Source: a virus. From it: DNA of 24,030 nt. The notes beneath the pieces are model-generated. The model did not search any database and was not told the origin of the DNA. It saw only the letters and a list, made by a program, of their open reading frames with translations. The stretch lies in IMG/VR virus record IMGVR_UViG_3300042898_004618, positions 1 to 24,030 of that record, one strand, 5' to 3'. Positions 1-8,426 of this stretch are shown here, in pieces. Within the stretch, counting starts at the first letter, position 1. Each line of letters starts with the position of its first letter. Both the position numbers and the translations under genes were made by a program.

Positions 1-2
1 TT

Positions 3-923
3 GAAACATTTTCCTGTGAAGCTAATTTAACTTCTGATTTTGCTAACATTTACACATCAGATAAACTTAATTTGGTTTACTCTGCTGATAAGAATGTTGT
101 TCATCTTGGTGATAAAAGTGCAAAATGCGTAGTACTGGCCAATGATGGATCAGATTTTATACCTTTTAATTTCTTACCAAAGTCTATAATTTTTGATGTT
201 CCTGGTTCTTCTCTTTGGCATGCTTTAAATTACACAGCATTTTCAACTTCAAAAGAAAGCATGATCAACGCAGTCTATTTAAATTTTGATTCAGCTTATC
301 TAACTGCATATTCTTTTGATGATAGAAGAATGTCAAGATTCAGAATTAAGATTGGTGAAAATTGCCCTGAGTTTGAATCTTTTTTCGTTCCAAAAGAAAC
401 TGCAGAAATATTGATCAATTTACTTCAAGATAATACAGTTACATTTGAAGTAGGACAAAGACACTTAAAGCTAACTTGGGAAGACACTATTTTAATTTTA
501 TCTCTTGTTCAAATTGACAAGAAAACTTATCCAGATTTAAATAAGTTTTTCCGCAAAGATGACAAGGCTGAGTTTAAAGTAAATAAAGCTGAACTAACCA
601 AAGCATTAAAGTTAGCTGGTCTTGTTGCTAAAAACTCATTCATTAACATTGAATTGAAAGATAAGACTTTAATCTTTACTGGTTCTGATAAAGAGCGTGG
701 ATCAACTCAGAATAAAATTGAGTGTATTTCAAGCACTAATTCAGGAGAAGTCCAAGTTCTACACAAAGACTTGATGGATTGTATTTCTAAAACTGAAGAT
801 GAAGAATTAGTATTTAAGATTAAAGAAATCGATGAAGAAAAGTTGTCACTGTGCTTGATTCATGGTAACTTTAATCACTTGCTAATGCCAATTGTTTCTA
901 AAGATGAAAATGAAGAAGACTAG
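3..923 (+). CDS. dnaN: DNA polymerase sliding clamp (beta/DnaN-like), 5' end outside window
   Basis: The reading frame is open from the left edge, so the true start lies upstream; about 306 codons are visible against roughly 365-380 for a full bacterial beta clamp. It reads as the C-terminal two and a half domains of DnaN. A domain-2 start resembling the family's 'TS..E..LN.VYL' pattern is seen in AFSTSKESMINAVYLNF, followed by the 'LTAYSFDDRRMS' strand. A 'VPKETAEILINLL' helix and a 'YPDLNKFF' segment match the family's 'IP.K...EL..LL' and 'G.YPDY...IP'. The C-terminus has LLMPI, like the canonical LIMP end. Its role would be to tether polymerase, and possibly other factors, to DNA. It overlaps the delta-like gene downstream, suggesting translational coupling. 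A TTG at 72 could be taken for a start, but coding sequence clearly continues upstream of it. Confidence 0.82.
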   Translation, partial: ETFSCEANLTSDFANIYTSDKLNLVYSADKNVVHLGDKSAKCVVLANDGSDFIPFNFLPKSIIFDVPGSSLWHALNYTAFSTSKESMINAVYLNFDSAYLTAYSFDDRRMSRFRIKIGENCPEFESFFVPKETAEILINLLQDNTVTFEVGQRHLKLTWEDTILILSLVQIDKKTYPDLNKFFRKDDKAEFKVNKAELTKALKLAGLVAKNSFINIELKDKTLIFTGSDKERGSTQNKIECISSTNSGEVQVLHKDLMDCISKTEDEELVFKIKEIDEEKLSLCLIHGNFNHLLMPIVSKDENEED

Positions 924-2010
924 TACGTTTATTGAAGAGAATTGGAAGAAAGTCTACATATACACGGGGGATGAATATATCTCCCGTATTTTTTCTTTTG
1001 AAGACACAATTGTAGAAAGACTAGACACAAACTCTTCTATCAATAAAATTGCTAACACTATACAGGGTGTTAATATATTTGAACAAAAAAAATGTGTCAA
1101 GATTTACAACCCGAATACAGCTCAAATTAAAGTTATATACGATTCTATTCTTACATCTAAAATTAATGTTGATTATCTTCAAATCTATTGCTGCAATGAG
1201 TCTTTAGATGGTAGATCAGCTTTAGCTACGAAAGGCAAGACAGCTGGAAGAATATTCAACTATAGTGCAATTGAATACACTAATGTTTCTGGGTTCTTAA
1301 GATTTTTAAATGATTGGCTTTCACATAGAAATCTTACAATCACTTATGAAGCAGAAAATTGGATACAAAGCAATTCACCATCCACAATAGTTAAAATGAA
1401 ATCAGGGGCCACAAAAAAAGAAGTAATTGTTTATGATCTTCCCTTGATCTTTAATGAATTATCTAAATTAACAGTTCTAGACAAAAAAGAATTAGATTTA
1501 GATGATGTGAAGATTTTTCAATTTAGTGATCATAATAAGAACATATTTGATTTCTTCAATGTATGTATGTATGGTAAACCCTCAGATATACTAAAAGGAC
1601 TGATTGATTTAAACGAATCACATGGCCACCAAATGATATTGATGGTTTTTCTTTCTCAATTATTTTTCTATCTTAAAATTGCAGAATATAAAGAAAGTAA
1701 AATTAATAACAATGATATGCTTGAAGATTTAAGTCTGTCTAAATATCTAAAGAAGTACCTCGATGCAGACTTTAAAGAAATAGAGCAAGACATACCCTTG
1801 AAACAAGTAAATCCAATAAGACTTCAAATTGCTTATAATCAAACTTATCTATCCACAAAGGAAATATCAACTTATATTCAATCTACTTTGAACCTAGTTA
1901 TTGATTTAAGAAACAATTTGAGTACAGAAATAGTTTTTCCATACTACTCTTTGTGTTTATCTAACAAGAGATTATATCAAGTCATGTCGTATAACTATAT
2001 TAATGATTGA
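904..2010 (+). CDS. holA: Clamp-loader delta subunit-like protein (HolA family)
   Basis: About 368 residues. The N-terminus has 'KKVYIYTGDEYISR', matching the 'vyll.G.e....e' opening of DNA polymerase III delta. This is followed by the usual 'plF..+..V.i' region (VNIFEQKKCVKIYNP). In the middle, 'LDLDDVKIFQFSDHNKNIFD' and 'GKPSDILKGLIDL' match the 'it.edV......ifdl.dai..g....al..l..L' region that leads into the C-terminal collar domain. In bacteria delta opens the beta clamp, so its place directly after a clamp gene supports the call. It overlaps the clamp gene by about 20 bases and ends in two successive TGA codons over the start of the sigma gene. The start is uncertain: TTG 892, ATG 904 and ATG 910 are all possible, and none has a clear Shine-Dalgarno. 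I chose the first ATG. Confidence 0.72.
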   Translation: MKMKKTSTFIEENWKKVYIYTGDEYISRIFSFEDTIVERLDTNSSINKIANTIQGVNIFEQKKCVKIYNPNTAQIKVIYDSILTSKINVDYLQIYCCNESLDGRSALATKGKTAGRIFNYSAIEYTNVSGFLRFLNDWLSHRNLTITYEAENWIQSNSPSTIVKMKSGATKKEVIVYDLPLIFNELSKLTVLDKKELDLDDVKIFQFSDHNKNIFDFFNVCMYGKPSDILKGLIDLNESHGHQMILMVFLSQLFFYLKIAEYKESKINNNDMLEDLSLSKYLKKYLDADFKEIEQDIPLKQVNPIRLQIAYNQTYLSTKEISTYIQSTLNLVIDLRNNLSTEIVFPYYSLCLSNKRLYQVMSYNYIND

Positions 2011-2557
2011 TGAACATTACACATACATTAATGAATTAGTTAAAAAAATAAAAGAAGATGAAACCTCAGCACTTTTCGAATTGTTTAGTTTTTATAAGCC
2101 TTTAATTTTTTCAGCAATTACAAGATGTTTAGCAAAAGATAAAAACTTAATTTCTTACAAAGAAGATTTGGTTCACGAATCTATTTTTGTCTTGCAGAAA
2201 TTAAGTAAAAATTATGATCCAGCTTTATCTTATTTTTCATACTATTTATCAATAAGAATAGACCATGCTCTTTTATCTCATTTCAAAAGTGCGTTTGATG
2301 TCAAGCCTGAGCCTATTGAATTACCTGTAATTCATACATATTTTGACCCATTTAACAGGGTCAATAATGAGATTGTAATTGATGAAGCAATGGATCAATT
2401 AAATGAGAAACAAAGAGAAGCAATAGAACTTTATTTTTTTCAAGAAATGACACAAGAAGAAGCTGCGGAAAAACTTGGAATACAACAAGCAGCATTCAGT
2501 AAGAGACTTGACAGAGCTTTAGACAAATTAAGATCTATTTTGAGCGATTCTTTCTAA
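2003..2557 (+). CDS. Sigma-70-type RNA polymerase sigma factor, phage-encoded
   Basis: The protein has 184 residues, the size of ECF or small phage sigma factors. Residues about 20-100 form a helical region-2-like segment containing 'YFSYYLSIRIDHALLSHFK'. Residues about 128-178 are a clear region 4: 'LNEKQREAIELYFFQEMTQE' followed by an HTH ('EEAAEKLGIQQAAFSKRL') and 'DRALDKLR'. It would direct RNA polymerase to phage promoters, probably those of the late genes that start right after it. Its ATG overlaps the end of the delta-like gene, so clamp, loader subunit and sigma are likely translated together. The chain ends in a short hydrophobic/acidic tail (ILSDSF). In T4 the late sigma gp55 binds the clamp through a C-terminal tail, but whether that applies here is speculation. 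Confidence 0.85.
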   Translation: MIDEHYTYINELVKKIKEDETSALFELFSFYKPLIFSAITRCLAKDKNLISYKEDLVHESIFVLQKLSKNYDPALSYFSYYLSIRIDHALLSHFKSAFDVKPEPIELPVIHTYFDPFNRVNNEIVIDEAMDQLNEKQREAIELYFFQEMTQEEAAEKLGIQQAAFSKRLDRALDKLRSILSDSF

Positions 2558-2612
2558 ACCGATGGAATATTTTAATCAAGTTTTTTGTACTATATTGATA
2601 TGCTGAACTTTT

Positions 2613-2645
2613 AAAACCCCTAGTTAATTCCAGGGGTTTTTTATT
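2613..2645 (+). terminator. Rho-independent terminator after clamp/delta/sigma operon
   Basis: A 9-bp perfect stem (AAAACCCCT / AGGGGTTTT) around a 10-base loop is followed by a T-rich run. It lies 55 bases after the sigma stop codon and separates the replication/transcription genes from the morphogenesis genes. Confidence 0.85.
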
Positions 2646-2651
2646 TTGGTA

Positions 2652-2659
2652 TATAAATT
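2652..2659 (+). promoter_or_regulatory. T4-late-promoter-like octamer TATAAATT
   Basis: The octamer matches 7 of 8 bases of the T4 late consensus TATAAATA. It is placed between a terminator and a gene with a strong ribosome site, about 32 bases before the start codon. In AT-rich intergenic DNA such matches also arise by chance. Confidence 0.3.
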
Positions 2660-2690
2660 TGCAAATTTATTTATTTAAGGGGAGTCTAAA

Positions 2691-3410
2691 GTGTCCGAAA
2701 AAAATAATGATGACTTTATTTACAATTGGCGCAACGAGCTTAAGCAACACGCAGATGGTGCTTATCTTGTAGCTAAAAGAATGGCCTCAAATCTCAAAGA
2801 AAAAGGATTGAGCAAGAGTGATGTTATAGAACTCTTGGCTGTAGAGAACTTTGACTTAGATCTTGCTAAGAGAGTTGCTTCTAAAGTTTTTGATGAGAAA
2901 GGTACAGTAGCTGAGAAAAATACAATCGAAGTTTCCGTAGTTCCAACAAAATATGCCGATTGTGCTCCAATTATAGAAAGAAGTCTAATAAAATTAAGTG
3001 CTAAAGAGTTTGCTAAGAGACTTTGTTCAGGTCCTTATGCAATTGTAAAAGCAGATGAAAAATCATTTGATTCATGGGTAAGATTAGCAGAATTAGCTAA
3101 GACATCAGCAAATGCCAAAAACAATTTGCATTCTGAATTAAAACCATGGGTTGAAGAAGCTTTATTAAACTCTGTTTTAGTAGCACAAAATGATAAGCCA
3201 GTAATTACTGCAGCTGATAAATCAAATAAGATTTTCAAAGTTGCAAACAAAAAAGGTGAAGCAACAGTTAATTTAGCTGCTGGTACTTCTTCATCTGATA
3301 AATACACTAAGGGTAATTATGAAACATTCGGCATTGCTGATGAATTTATAGTTTCAGCTGCAGATACAGTTTCCCCTTACCAAAGATTGAAAAGAGCATT
3401 AGACTTTTAA
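2691..3410 (+). CDS. Unknown protein, possibly virion-associated
   Basis: The protein has 239 residues and starts at GTG after an excellent Shine-Dalgarno (AAGGGGAG, spacing 6). I do not recognise a family. Residues about 25-70 form a small predicted helical unit ('RMASNLKEKGLSKSDVIELL') that resembles a segment of the protein encoded at 11736-12659. The rest is Ala/Lys/Ser-rich, and the tail ends 'YQRLKRALDF'. No signal peptide or membrane helix is apparent. The gene is a single transcription unit, with its own possible promoter and terminators on both sides, which suggests separately controlled and perhaps high expression. Position after the sigma gene and before terminase suggests a late protein, but function is unknown. 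Confidence 0.7.
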   Translation: MSEKNNDDFIYNWRNELKQHADGAYLVAKRMASNLKEKGLSKSDVIELLAVENFDLDLAKRVASKVFDEKGTVAEKNTIEVSVVPTKYADCAPIIERSLIKLSAKEFAKRLCSGPYAIVKADEKSFDSWVRLAELAKTSANAKNNLHSELKPWVEEALLNSVLVAQNDKPVITAADKSNKIFKVANKKGEATVNLAAGTSSSDKYTKGNYETFGIADEFIVSAADTVSPYQRLKRALDF

Positions 3411-3413
3411 TTA

Positions 3414-3421
3414 TATAAATA
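3414..3421 (+). promoter_or_regulatory. Exact T4-late-like octamer TATAAATA
   Basis: This is a perfect TATAAATA just after a stop codon and just upstream of the terminator at 3430. If it worked like a T4 late promoter, transcription would begin at about 3427, at or within the left arm of that hairpin. Chance occurrence in AT-rich spacer DNA is possible. Confidence 0.28.
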
Positions 3422-3429
3422 ATATTTTT

Positions 3430-3459
3430 AAACCCGTCGATTTCGACGGGTTTTTCTTT
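3430..3459 (+). terminator. Rho-independent terminator
   Basis: The stem AAACCCGTCGA / TCGACGGGTTT is a perfect 11 bp around TT, followed by TTCTTTT. The stem tip (TCGATTTCGA) is identical to that of the terminator at 17214. Confidence 0.9.
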
Positions 3460-3480
3460 TATCTGTAAAATTATATTAAT

Positions 3481-4167
3481 ATGGCTAACTCAAAAGATAA
3501 CATCATCAATTCACTAGTTCAAGTAGAAGAAAATTTACCAGAATCTTCTATCAGATATTTTAAAGATATCAAAGAAACTGATAAGCCTTTAATTCCTCTG
3601 CCTCCTGATCATATGGCAGACATTACATACCCTCAATTTATAGAGGTTAGGTGTGCAATTTGCTCCTCCCATTTAAGAAACATAGCAGAACATGTTTATC
3701 TTGAAAGTGGAAAGAAACCCCAAGCTGTAATTAAGTTTTTTGAAAGGCATTTTGGAGCTAGGCTAAACTGGACACAAGTTTCTACTCACATGGATAGTCA
3801 TTGTGATTTTAAGAAACTTGTAACTTCTGGCTTAAAGAGTTACGAACACCAAGAAGAGTTAATTGCCCCTTGGATATTTAGAGAAAATCAATTAGCTCTT
3901 ACTGCATTAATGGTTGAACTTGATGATGTCAGAGGCATTGATTGTAGCAAAAACAATGATCTGAAATTGAAAAGAGCTGCAATGGTAGAAAAGCTTATTA
4001 GTAAAATCCTTGATATCAAAGACAAAAGAGACAATCAAGGTGTATTCTCAATTAATGTTTTTGAGATATTATCCGAACTTCATGACAAATTCGAAAGTGA
4101 GCATGACAAAAGACTATTAAGAGATGAACTTAAAAAGCTGAGAGAAAAGCTTAAGCAAGAAAATTAA
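3481..4167 (+). CDS. Putative terminase small subunit with Zn/HTH-like motif
   Basis: The protein has 228 residues, directly upstream of and overlapping the large terminase by one base (TAATG). Residues 58-108 show C58-x2-C61, then a helix-rich segment like an HTH ('GKKPQAVIKFFERHFG'), then H103, H107 and C108. This is the pattern of small DNA-binding domains of the type 'C.iC......ie..l..g.s...ia..f......v..H...H'. The C-terminal third is a charged coiled-coil-like helix ending 'LRDELKKLREKLKQEN', reminiscent of the oligomerising helices of small terminases. The role proposed is recognition of the phage genome and delivery to TerL. Evidence is motif plus position; small terminases are too diverse for a firm call by eye. 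No clear Shine-Dalgarno precedes the ATG. Confidence 0.6.
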   Translation: MANSKDNIINSLVQVEENLPESSIRYFKDIKETDKPLIPLPPDHMADITYPQFIEVRCAICSSHLRNIAEHVYLESGKKPQAVIKFFERHFGARLNWTQVSTHMDSHCDFKKLVTSGLKSYEHQEELIAPWIFRENQLALTALMVELDDVRGIDCSKNNDLKLKRAAMVEKLISKILDIKDKRDNQGVFSINVFEILSELHDKFESEHDKRLLRDELKKLREKLKQEN

Positions 4168-6293
4168 TGAGAAAAAACGCATCCAAAGCTTCATTGACAC
4201 AAGCTGAAATTAGACAGCAATTAATTCAGCAAGCAAATTTAGCATCCGAAAAGTTTAAGGACAGTGAATATGCAGAAGAGTTTGCTGATGAAGTAGCTCC
4301 TAATGTAAGATCTGAAATTGCGCCTCCAACAAAACCTGATAGAACAAGATTTAATCCTGATCAGATTGTTGATATTGTAACTTTCATTGAACATCCTTAT
4401 TTTTGTAATCTAAAACCTTATCCTTTACAAAGACTAATTCTAAAATGTTTTTATATGGGACAGGAAGGAAATACAGATTTAGTAATTCAAGACATTCCAG
4501 AAGAAGAAAGAGTTGGGTGTGATGGATGTGTATGGGATTTTGTAAAGAAAAATGAGCATAAGTCTGTTGAAATGCACAAGCAAAACAGACCATTTAAAGC
4601 TTCATTTTCAGTTATTAATTCTCCCTGTTTAACATGTGATCGAATGGATAAAGATATTATTCAACAAAGATTTGAACATGAGAAAGACAATGCAACTAAC
4701 CCAGATGCTTTAAAGAAAATTGAGCAACTCTTAGAAAGACCATTCATAGATAATTTCCAAACAGAAAAAGACTTATTATATTCAGAAGAGTTTGATCCAA
4801 AATTGCGTATGCAAATTATGGATAAATGTAATAACAGATACAAGTTTCAAGAATTAGTGCTAGTACTTGGAAGACGTAGTGGTAAATCATTCCTTGTTTC
4901 TGCAATTGGTTTGTATGAATTATATAGACTAATTTCTATGGGTCATCCTCAAGCAAGATATGGCTTGATGGAGTTTGATGCGATTTATCTGTTAAACGTG
5001 GCTAAGAATGAAGAGCAGGCTAAAAATGCTATCTTCGCAAAACTTAAACAAACTGTATTAGCCTCTCCATTTTTTCAACCATATATTGGCAAAGATACAG
5101 AATTAGAAATGCGGTTCTTTACTGAAAATGATCGTAAAGAAAATGAAAGAAGAGAAACTGCTGGATTAAACTTATTTTCTGGGTCATTAGTTTTAAAGTG
5201 CGGTTCTAGTAGTGCATCTGGTCTCGTTGGTCTCACTTGTTGGAGTGTGATCATGGACGAAATTGCTGCTATGGCAGGAGACAATCCTGATTCTGGTCTT
5301 GACTATGATTTATATAATGATCTAAAACCTTCTCTTGCTACATTTGGGCGTGATGGAAAGATGATGATGCTTTCCAACCCTAAAGGCCCAATTGGATTAC
5401 TTTATGACTTGCACGAAAATAGACAAGACGATCCATCCACTCTTGTTATGCGTGGCCCTACTTGGCTTGTAAATCCTAATATTGACAGAGATTTTCTAGA
5501 GTCCGAAAAGAAGAAAAACCCTACTGAATATCAAATGCAATATGGAGCAGAATTTGGGGCTTCTTCATCTGATCCTATGTTTGCTGAAGATGATATTAAT
5601 AGATTCTTTTCATCTATGTCAATGGTTAAAAGATCTGAAAAAGGATTTGGTATGCATGATTATTTCTGCCATTTAGACCCTGCTAGGACTTCTGACTATT
5701 ATGCTTTAGCTGTTGCACATACCGAAGCTATTATTGGACAAATGGGTGCTGATGGAAGAATTATGAGAAGAATCGTAATTGATCATATACACTTCTGGAA
5801 TCCATTAACTAAGAACCAACCTATAGAAGAAAAAACAATTGAAGAATATGTTTTAGATTTACACAAAAGATTTAGGTTTAGACAAGTAAGTATAGACCAA
5901 TGGAACTCGCAATCTTCAGTAATAAAGCTTCAAACTTTAGGTGTACCAATTATTGAAAAGCAATTCAACAAAAACTATAAAGAAAGTATTTACACAGAAT
6001 TGGCAACATTAATTAGAGAAGACAGAATTGATATTTATGATATTTCTGGTGGAGCATATTTAGATAAATCAGGAAATAAGCATCCTTTAAATGAAATTAA
6101 AGAAGCTAAAAATCAATTCTTATTTCTTCAAAAAAAATGGAAAGGAAAAAGATTTGCAATTGAAGCTCTGTCTGGATATCACGATGATATTTGTGATGCT
6201 GTGGCAGCTGCTGCTTATGAAGCACTATTTGCTAAGATTGCAAAAACATTACCCAAGTCAAGGACGATTAATATGAGCGGAAGAATAAGATAA
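4167..6293 (+). CDS. terL: Terminase large subunit (TerL) with N-terminal Cys insertion
   Basis: This is the motor ATPase/nuclease that packages phage DNA into the prohead; 708 residues. The ATPase domain has Walker A GRRSGKS at residues 235-241, Walker B VIMDE at 361-365 (catalytic E365) and coupling motif LSNPKG at about 402-407. The RNase-H-like nuclease domain shows D504 (HLDPARTSDYY), D577 (SIDQWN) and D673/D674/D677 (YHDDICDA). The region between the N-terminal adaptor motif ('YPLQRLILKCFY', about 85-96) and Walker A is unusually long. It carries C118-x2-C121 and C154-x2-C157, a putative zinc site. The start overlaps the stop of the preceding gene. TerL is separated from the portal gene by about 8.5 kb, unlike compact phages. 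Confidence 0.95.
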   Translation: MRKNASKASLTQAEIRQQLIQQANLASEKFKDSEYAEEFADEVAPNVRSEIAPPTKPDRTRFNPDQIVDIVTFIEHPYFCNLKPYPLQRLILKCFYMGQEGNTDLVIQDIPEEERVGCDGCVWDFVKKNEHKSVEMHKQNRPFKASFSVINSPCLTCDRMDKDIIQQRFEHEKDNATNPDALKKIEQLLERPFIDNFQTEKDLLYSEEFDPKLRMQIMDKCNNRYKFQELVLVLGRRSGKSFLVSAIGLYELYRLISMGHPQARYGLMEFDAIYLLNVAKNEEQAKNAIFAKLKQTVLASPFFQPYIGKDTELEMRFFTENDRKENERRETAGLNLFSGSLVLKCGSSSASGLVGLTCWSVIMDEIAAMAGDNPDSGLDYDLYNDLKPSLATFGRDGKMMMLSNPKGPIGLLYDLHENRQDDPSTLVMRGPTWLVNPNIDRDFLESEKKKNPTEYQMQYGAEFGASSSDPMFAEDDINRFFSSMSMVKRSEKGFGMHDYFCHLDPARTSDYYALAVAHTEAIIGQMGADGRIMRRIVIDHIHFWNPLTKNQPIEEKTIEEYVLDLHKRFRFRQVSIDQWNSQSSVIKLQTLGVPIIEKQFNKNYKESIYTELATLIREDRIDIYDISGGAYLDKSGNKHPLNEIKEAKNQFLFLQKKWKGKRFAIEALSGYHDDICDAVAAAAYEALFAKIAKTLPKSRTINMSGRIR

Positions 6294-6319
6294 TTATCCG
6301 TCTTTGAGGTTCTCAACAA

Positions 6320-7273
6320 ATGTCTTCAAAAAAGAATATAAAAACAGCTGCTGGTTTTGGTGGTGTTGGAGGTGCAGGCTCTGGTGCTTGGTCTCCTGGT
6401 GGTAGTCCAAGTGGCGGAAATTATGGTGACTATAATCAATTTATCACAGATCAAGCTTTTGAATCAATTTTAGCTAGAACGCACAATCCGCCAGATGACG
6501 ATGCAAACAGAAATTTTGAAGCAAGATTAGTACCTTTCCACACTATGAAAGAAGATGATGTATTAGGAAACATTGACATTCTTGACCCGGTGGAAAGAGA
6601 AAGAATTAAATTAAGGGCTAAATTGAGAGATCATAAGTCTTTAATGGAATCTGAAGCTAACAAGAGCAAGTACACTGATAATAAAGAATCATATATTTCT
6701 ATGGAAGAATCACTTTCCAAAAGAAGAAAATATAAAGAAAAGCAAAAGTTTGATTATGAAGATGAAACTCCTGAACAAATCAAACCTGAAAGAGTGCATT
6801 ATTCTTCAAATCAATTTACAAAATTAGCTAAGGACTTTACAACTAGAAGAAGAGACAATATTACCCCTTCTGGTCCTGATGATAATCCATTTTATGATGC
6901 ACAATTTTCAAACGCTCATCTTGGTAAAACTCCATTACTAACTGAAGGAGCAGATATTGATAAATATTTTGAAGACCAAAGAATGGAATATACTCCAGAT
7001 AAAGATGGTTTCAGAAATGAAACAACTATTTTGGATACTTTAGATCCAGATGCTGCTTACCCATCATTTTCAGGAAAAAGTTCTGCTGAAAATTATGATC
7101 CTAGTGAACAAGACAAAACTATTGAACAGCAATTACATACTCAAGAATATGCGTTAAATAATGATTACGATAGAAATAAACAAGGTGATGAGGAAGTTGG
7201 ATTTGATGATAATCCTGGATTAAAAGGACAAGGCAATTTCCCAAGAGTTCCATGGGCAGGTTCCAATTTGTAA
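6320..7273 (+). CDS. Unknown Gly-rich, highly charged protein
   Basis: The protein has 317 residues with no family recognised. The first 40 residues are Gly/Ser-rich ('GGVGGAGSGAWSPGGSPSGG') after a KTAAG peptide. The remainder is hydrophilic and low in hydrophobic clusters, so probably largely disordered. Residues 266-272 (KTIEQQL) match a short motif also found in the proteins encoded at 12666 and 14234. The end reads 'FPRVPWAGSNL'. A weak ribosome site (TTGAGG) lies about 12 bases before the ATG. Position right after terL and shared motifs suggest a virion or assembly protein; function unknown. Confidence 0.65.
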   Translation: MSSKKNIKTAAGFGGVGGAGSGAWSPGGSPSGGNYGDYNQFITDQAFESILARTHNPPDDDANRNFEARLVPFHTMKEDDVLGNIDILDPVERERIKLRAKLRDHKSLMESEANKSKYTDNKESYISMEESLSKRRKYKEKQKFDYEDETPEQIKPERVHYSSNQFTKLAKDFTTRRRDNITPSGPDDNPFYDAQFSNAHLGKTPLLTEGADIDKYFEDQRMEYTPDKDGFRNETTILDTLDPDAAYPSFSGKSSAENYDPSEQDKTIEQQLHTQEYALNNDYDRNKQGDEEVGFDDNPGLKGQGNFPRVPWAGSNL

Positions 7274-7282
7274 AATATATGT

Positions 7283-8407
7283 ATGGTATATGACTATTTA
7301 ATTATTGGAGCCGGATTTTTCGGCTCCATTTTTGCTTATGAAGCTAATAAAATAGGCAAGAAAGTTTTAGTTATCGATCAAAGAAATCACATTGGTGGAA
7401 ATTGTTACACTGAACCACATGAAGATTATCATATACATAAATATGGGCCTCATATATTTCACACATCTAAGAAATACATTTGGGATTATTTAAATCAATT
7501 TTCAGAATTCAATAATTATTCTCATAGAGTCAAAGCAATAAATCATGGCTATATATATTCTTTGCCTATCAATCTATTAACAATTAATCAAATATGGCCT
7601 GATGCAAATACCCCTGATAAAGCCATAGCAAGAATACAAGCTGAAATTGTGCCTTGTGAAAATCCAAAAAACTTAGAAGAACATATATTATCTCTTGTTG
7701 GCCCTACTATTTACAAAACTTTAATTTATGGTTACACAAAAAAACAATGGGGTAAAGAACCTAAATATTTACCATCTTCAATTATAAAAAGATTACCAAT
7801 TAGGTATACATTTGACGACAGCTATTATCCAGACCAAGATGTTTATCAAGGCATACCAATAAACGGATACACGCCAATATTTGAAAAATTGCTAAAAAAC
7901 ATTGATATTGAGTTAAATGTTGACTTCTTTAATGATAGATCATATTGGGAATCGAAAGCTCATAAAATAGTGTATACAGGTCAAATTCAAAGATATTTTG
8001 ATTGTATGTATGGTGAATTAGAATATAGATCACTTGATTTTAAAAATTATGAAGTTATGACTGACTTTCAAGGATGTTCACAAATGAATTATCCTGATGA
8101 AAATACACCTTGGACCAGAATAATACAGCACAAACATTTCACGAAAAGTAAATCCAAAAATGACTTAATTACCTATGAATATTCAAAAAAATATGATTCT
8201 CAAGATTTAAACAGCCAGCCATATTATTCAGTTAACGATGAAAAAAATAATCTTATTTATGAGAGATATCAAGAATATTACCAAAAGTTTACTAAAAACT
8301 TAATTATTGGTGGACGTTTAGGAAATTATAGATATTACGATATGGATATGACTATTGCTAATGCATTGAACGTATGTAAAAGAGAATTAGCAGGAAATTC
8401 AGTTTAA
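7283..8407 (+). CDS. glf: UDP-galactopyranose mutase
   Basis: This flavoenzyme interconverts UDP-galactopyranose and UDP-galactofuranose. Its length of 374 residues is normal for the family. It has the N-terminal FAD-binding motif GAGFFG (about residues 9-14) and the acidic end of the second strand ('VLVIDQRNHIGGNCY'). It also has 'KYGPHIFHT' (about 51-59), 'YTKKQWGKEPKYLP', the 'LEYRSLDF' strand, 'WTRIIQHKHF' and the C-terminal 'GRLGNYRYYDMD' signature. Deviations: the usual 'YTGPID' reads YTGQIQ, and the usual 'EYP' reads EYS. So it may have altered kinetics or substrate, although the flavin and most substrate motifs are intact. It sits as a single sugar gene inside the structural block with no other glycan genes in view. 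It may supply Galf for virion glycosylation or remodel the host surface (inference). No Shine-Dalgarno precedes the ATG. Confidence 0.93.
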   Translation: MVYDYLIIGAGFFGSIFAYEANKIGKKVLVIDQRNHIGGNCYTEPHEDYHIHKYGPHIFHTSKKYIWDYLNQFSEFNNYSHRVKAINHGYIYSLPINLLTINQIWPDANTPDKAIARIQAEIVPCENPKNLEEHILSLVGPTIYKTLIYGYTKKQWGKEPKYLPSSIIKRLPIRYTFDDSYYPDQDVYQGIPINGYTPIFEKLLKNIDIELNVDFFNDRSYWESKAHKIVYTGQIQRYFDCMYGELEYRSLDFKNYEVMTDFQGCSQMNYPDENTPWTRIIQHKHFTKSKSKNDLITYEYSKKYDSQDLNSQPYYSVNDEKNNLIYERYQEYYQKFTKNLIIGGRLGNYRYYDMDMTIANALNVCKRELAGNSV

Positions 8408-8426
8408 AAATTATAAAACACAAATT

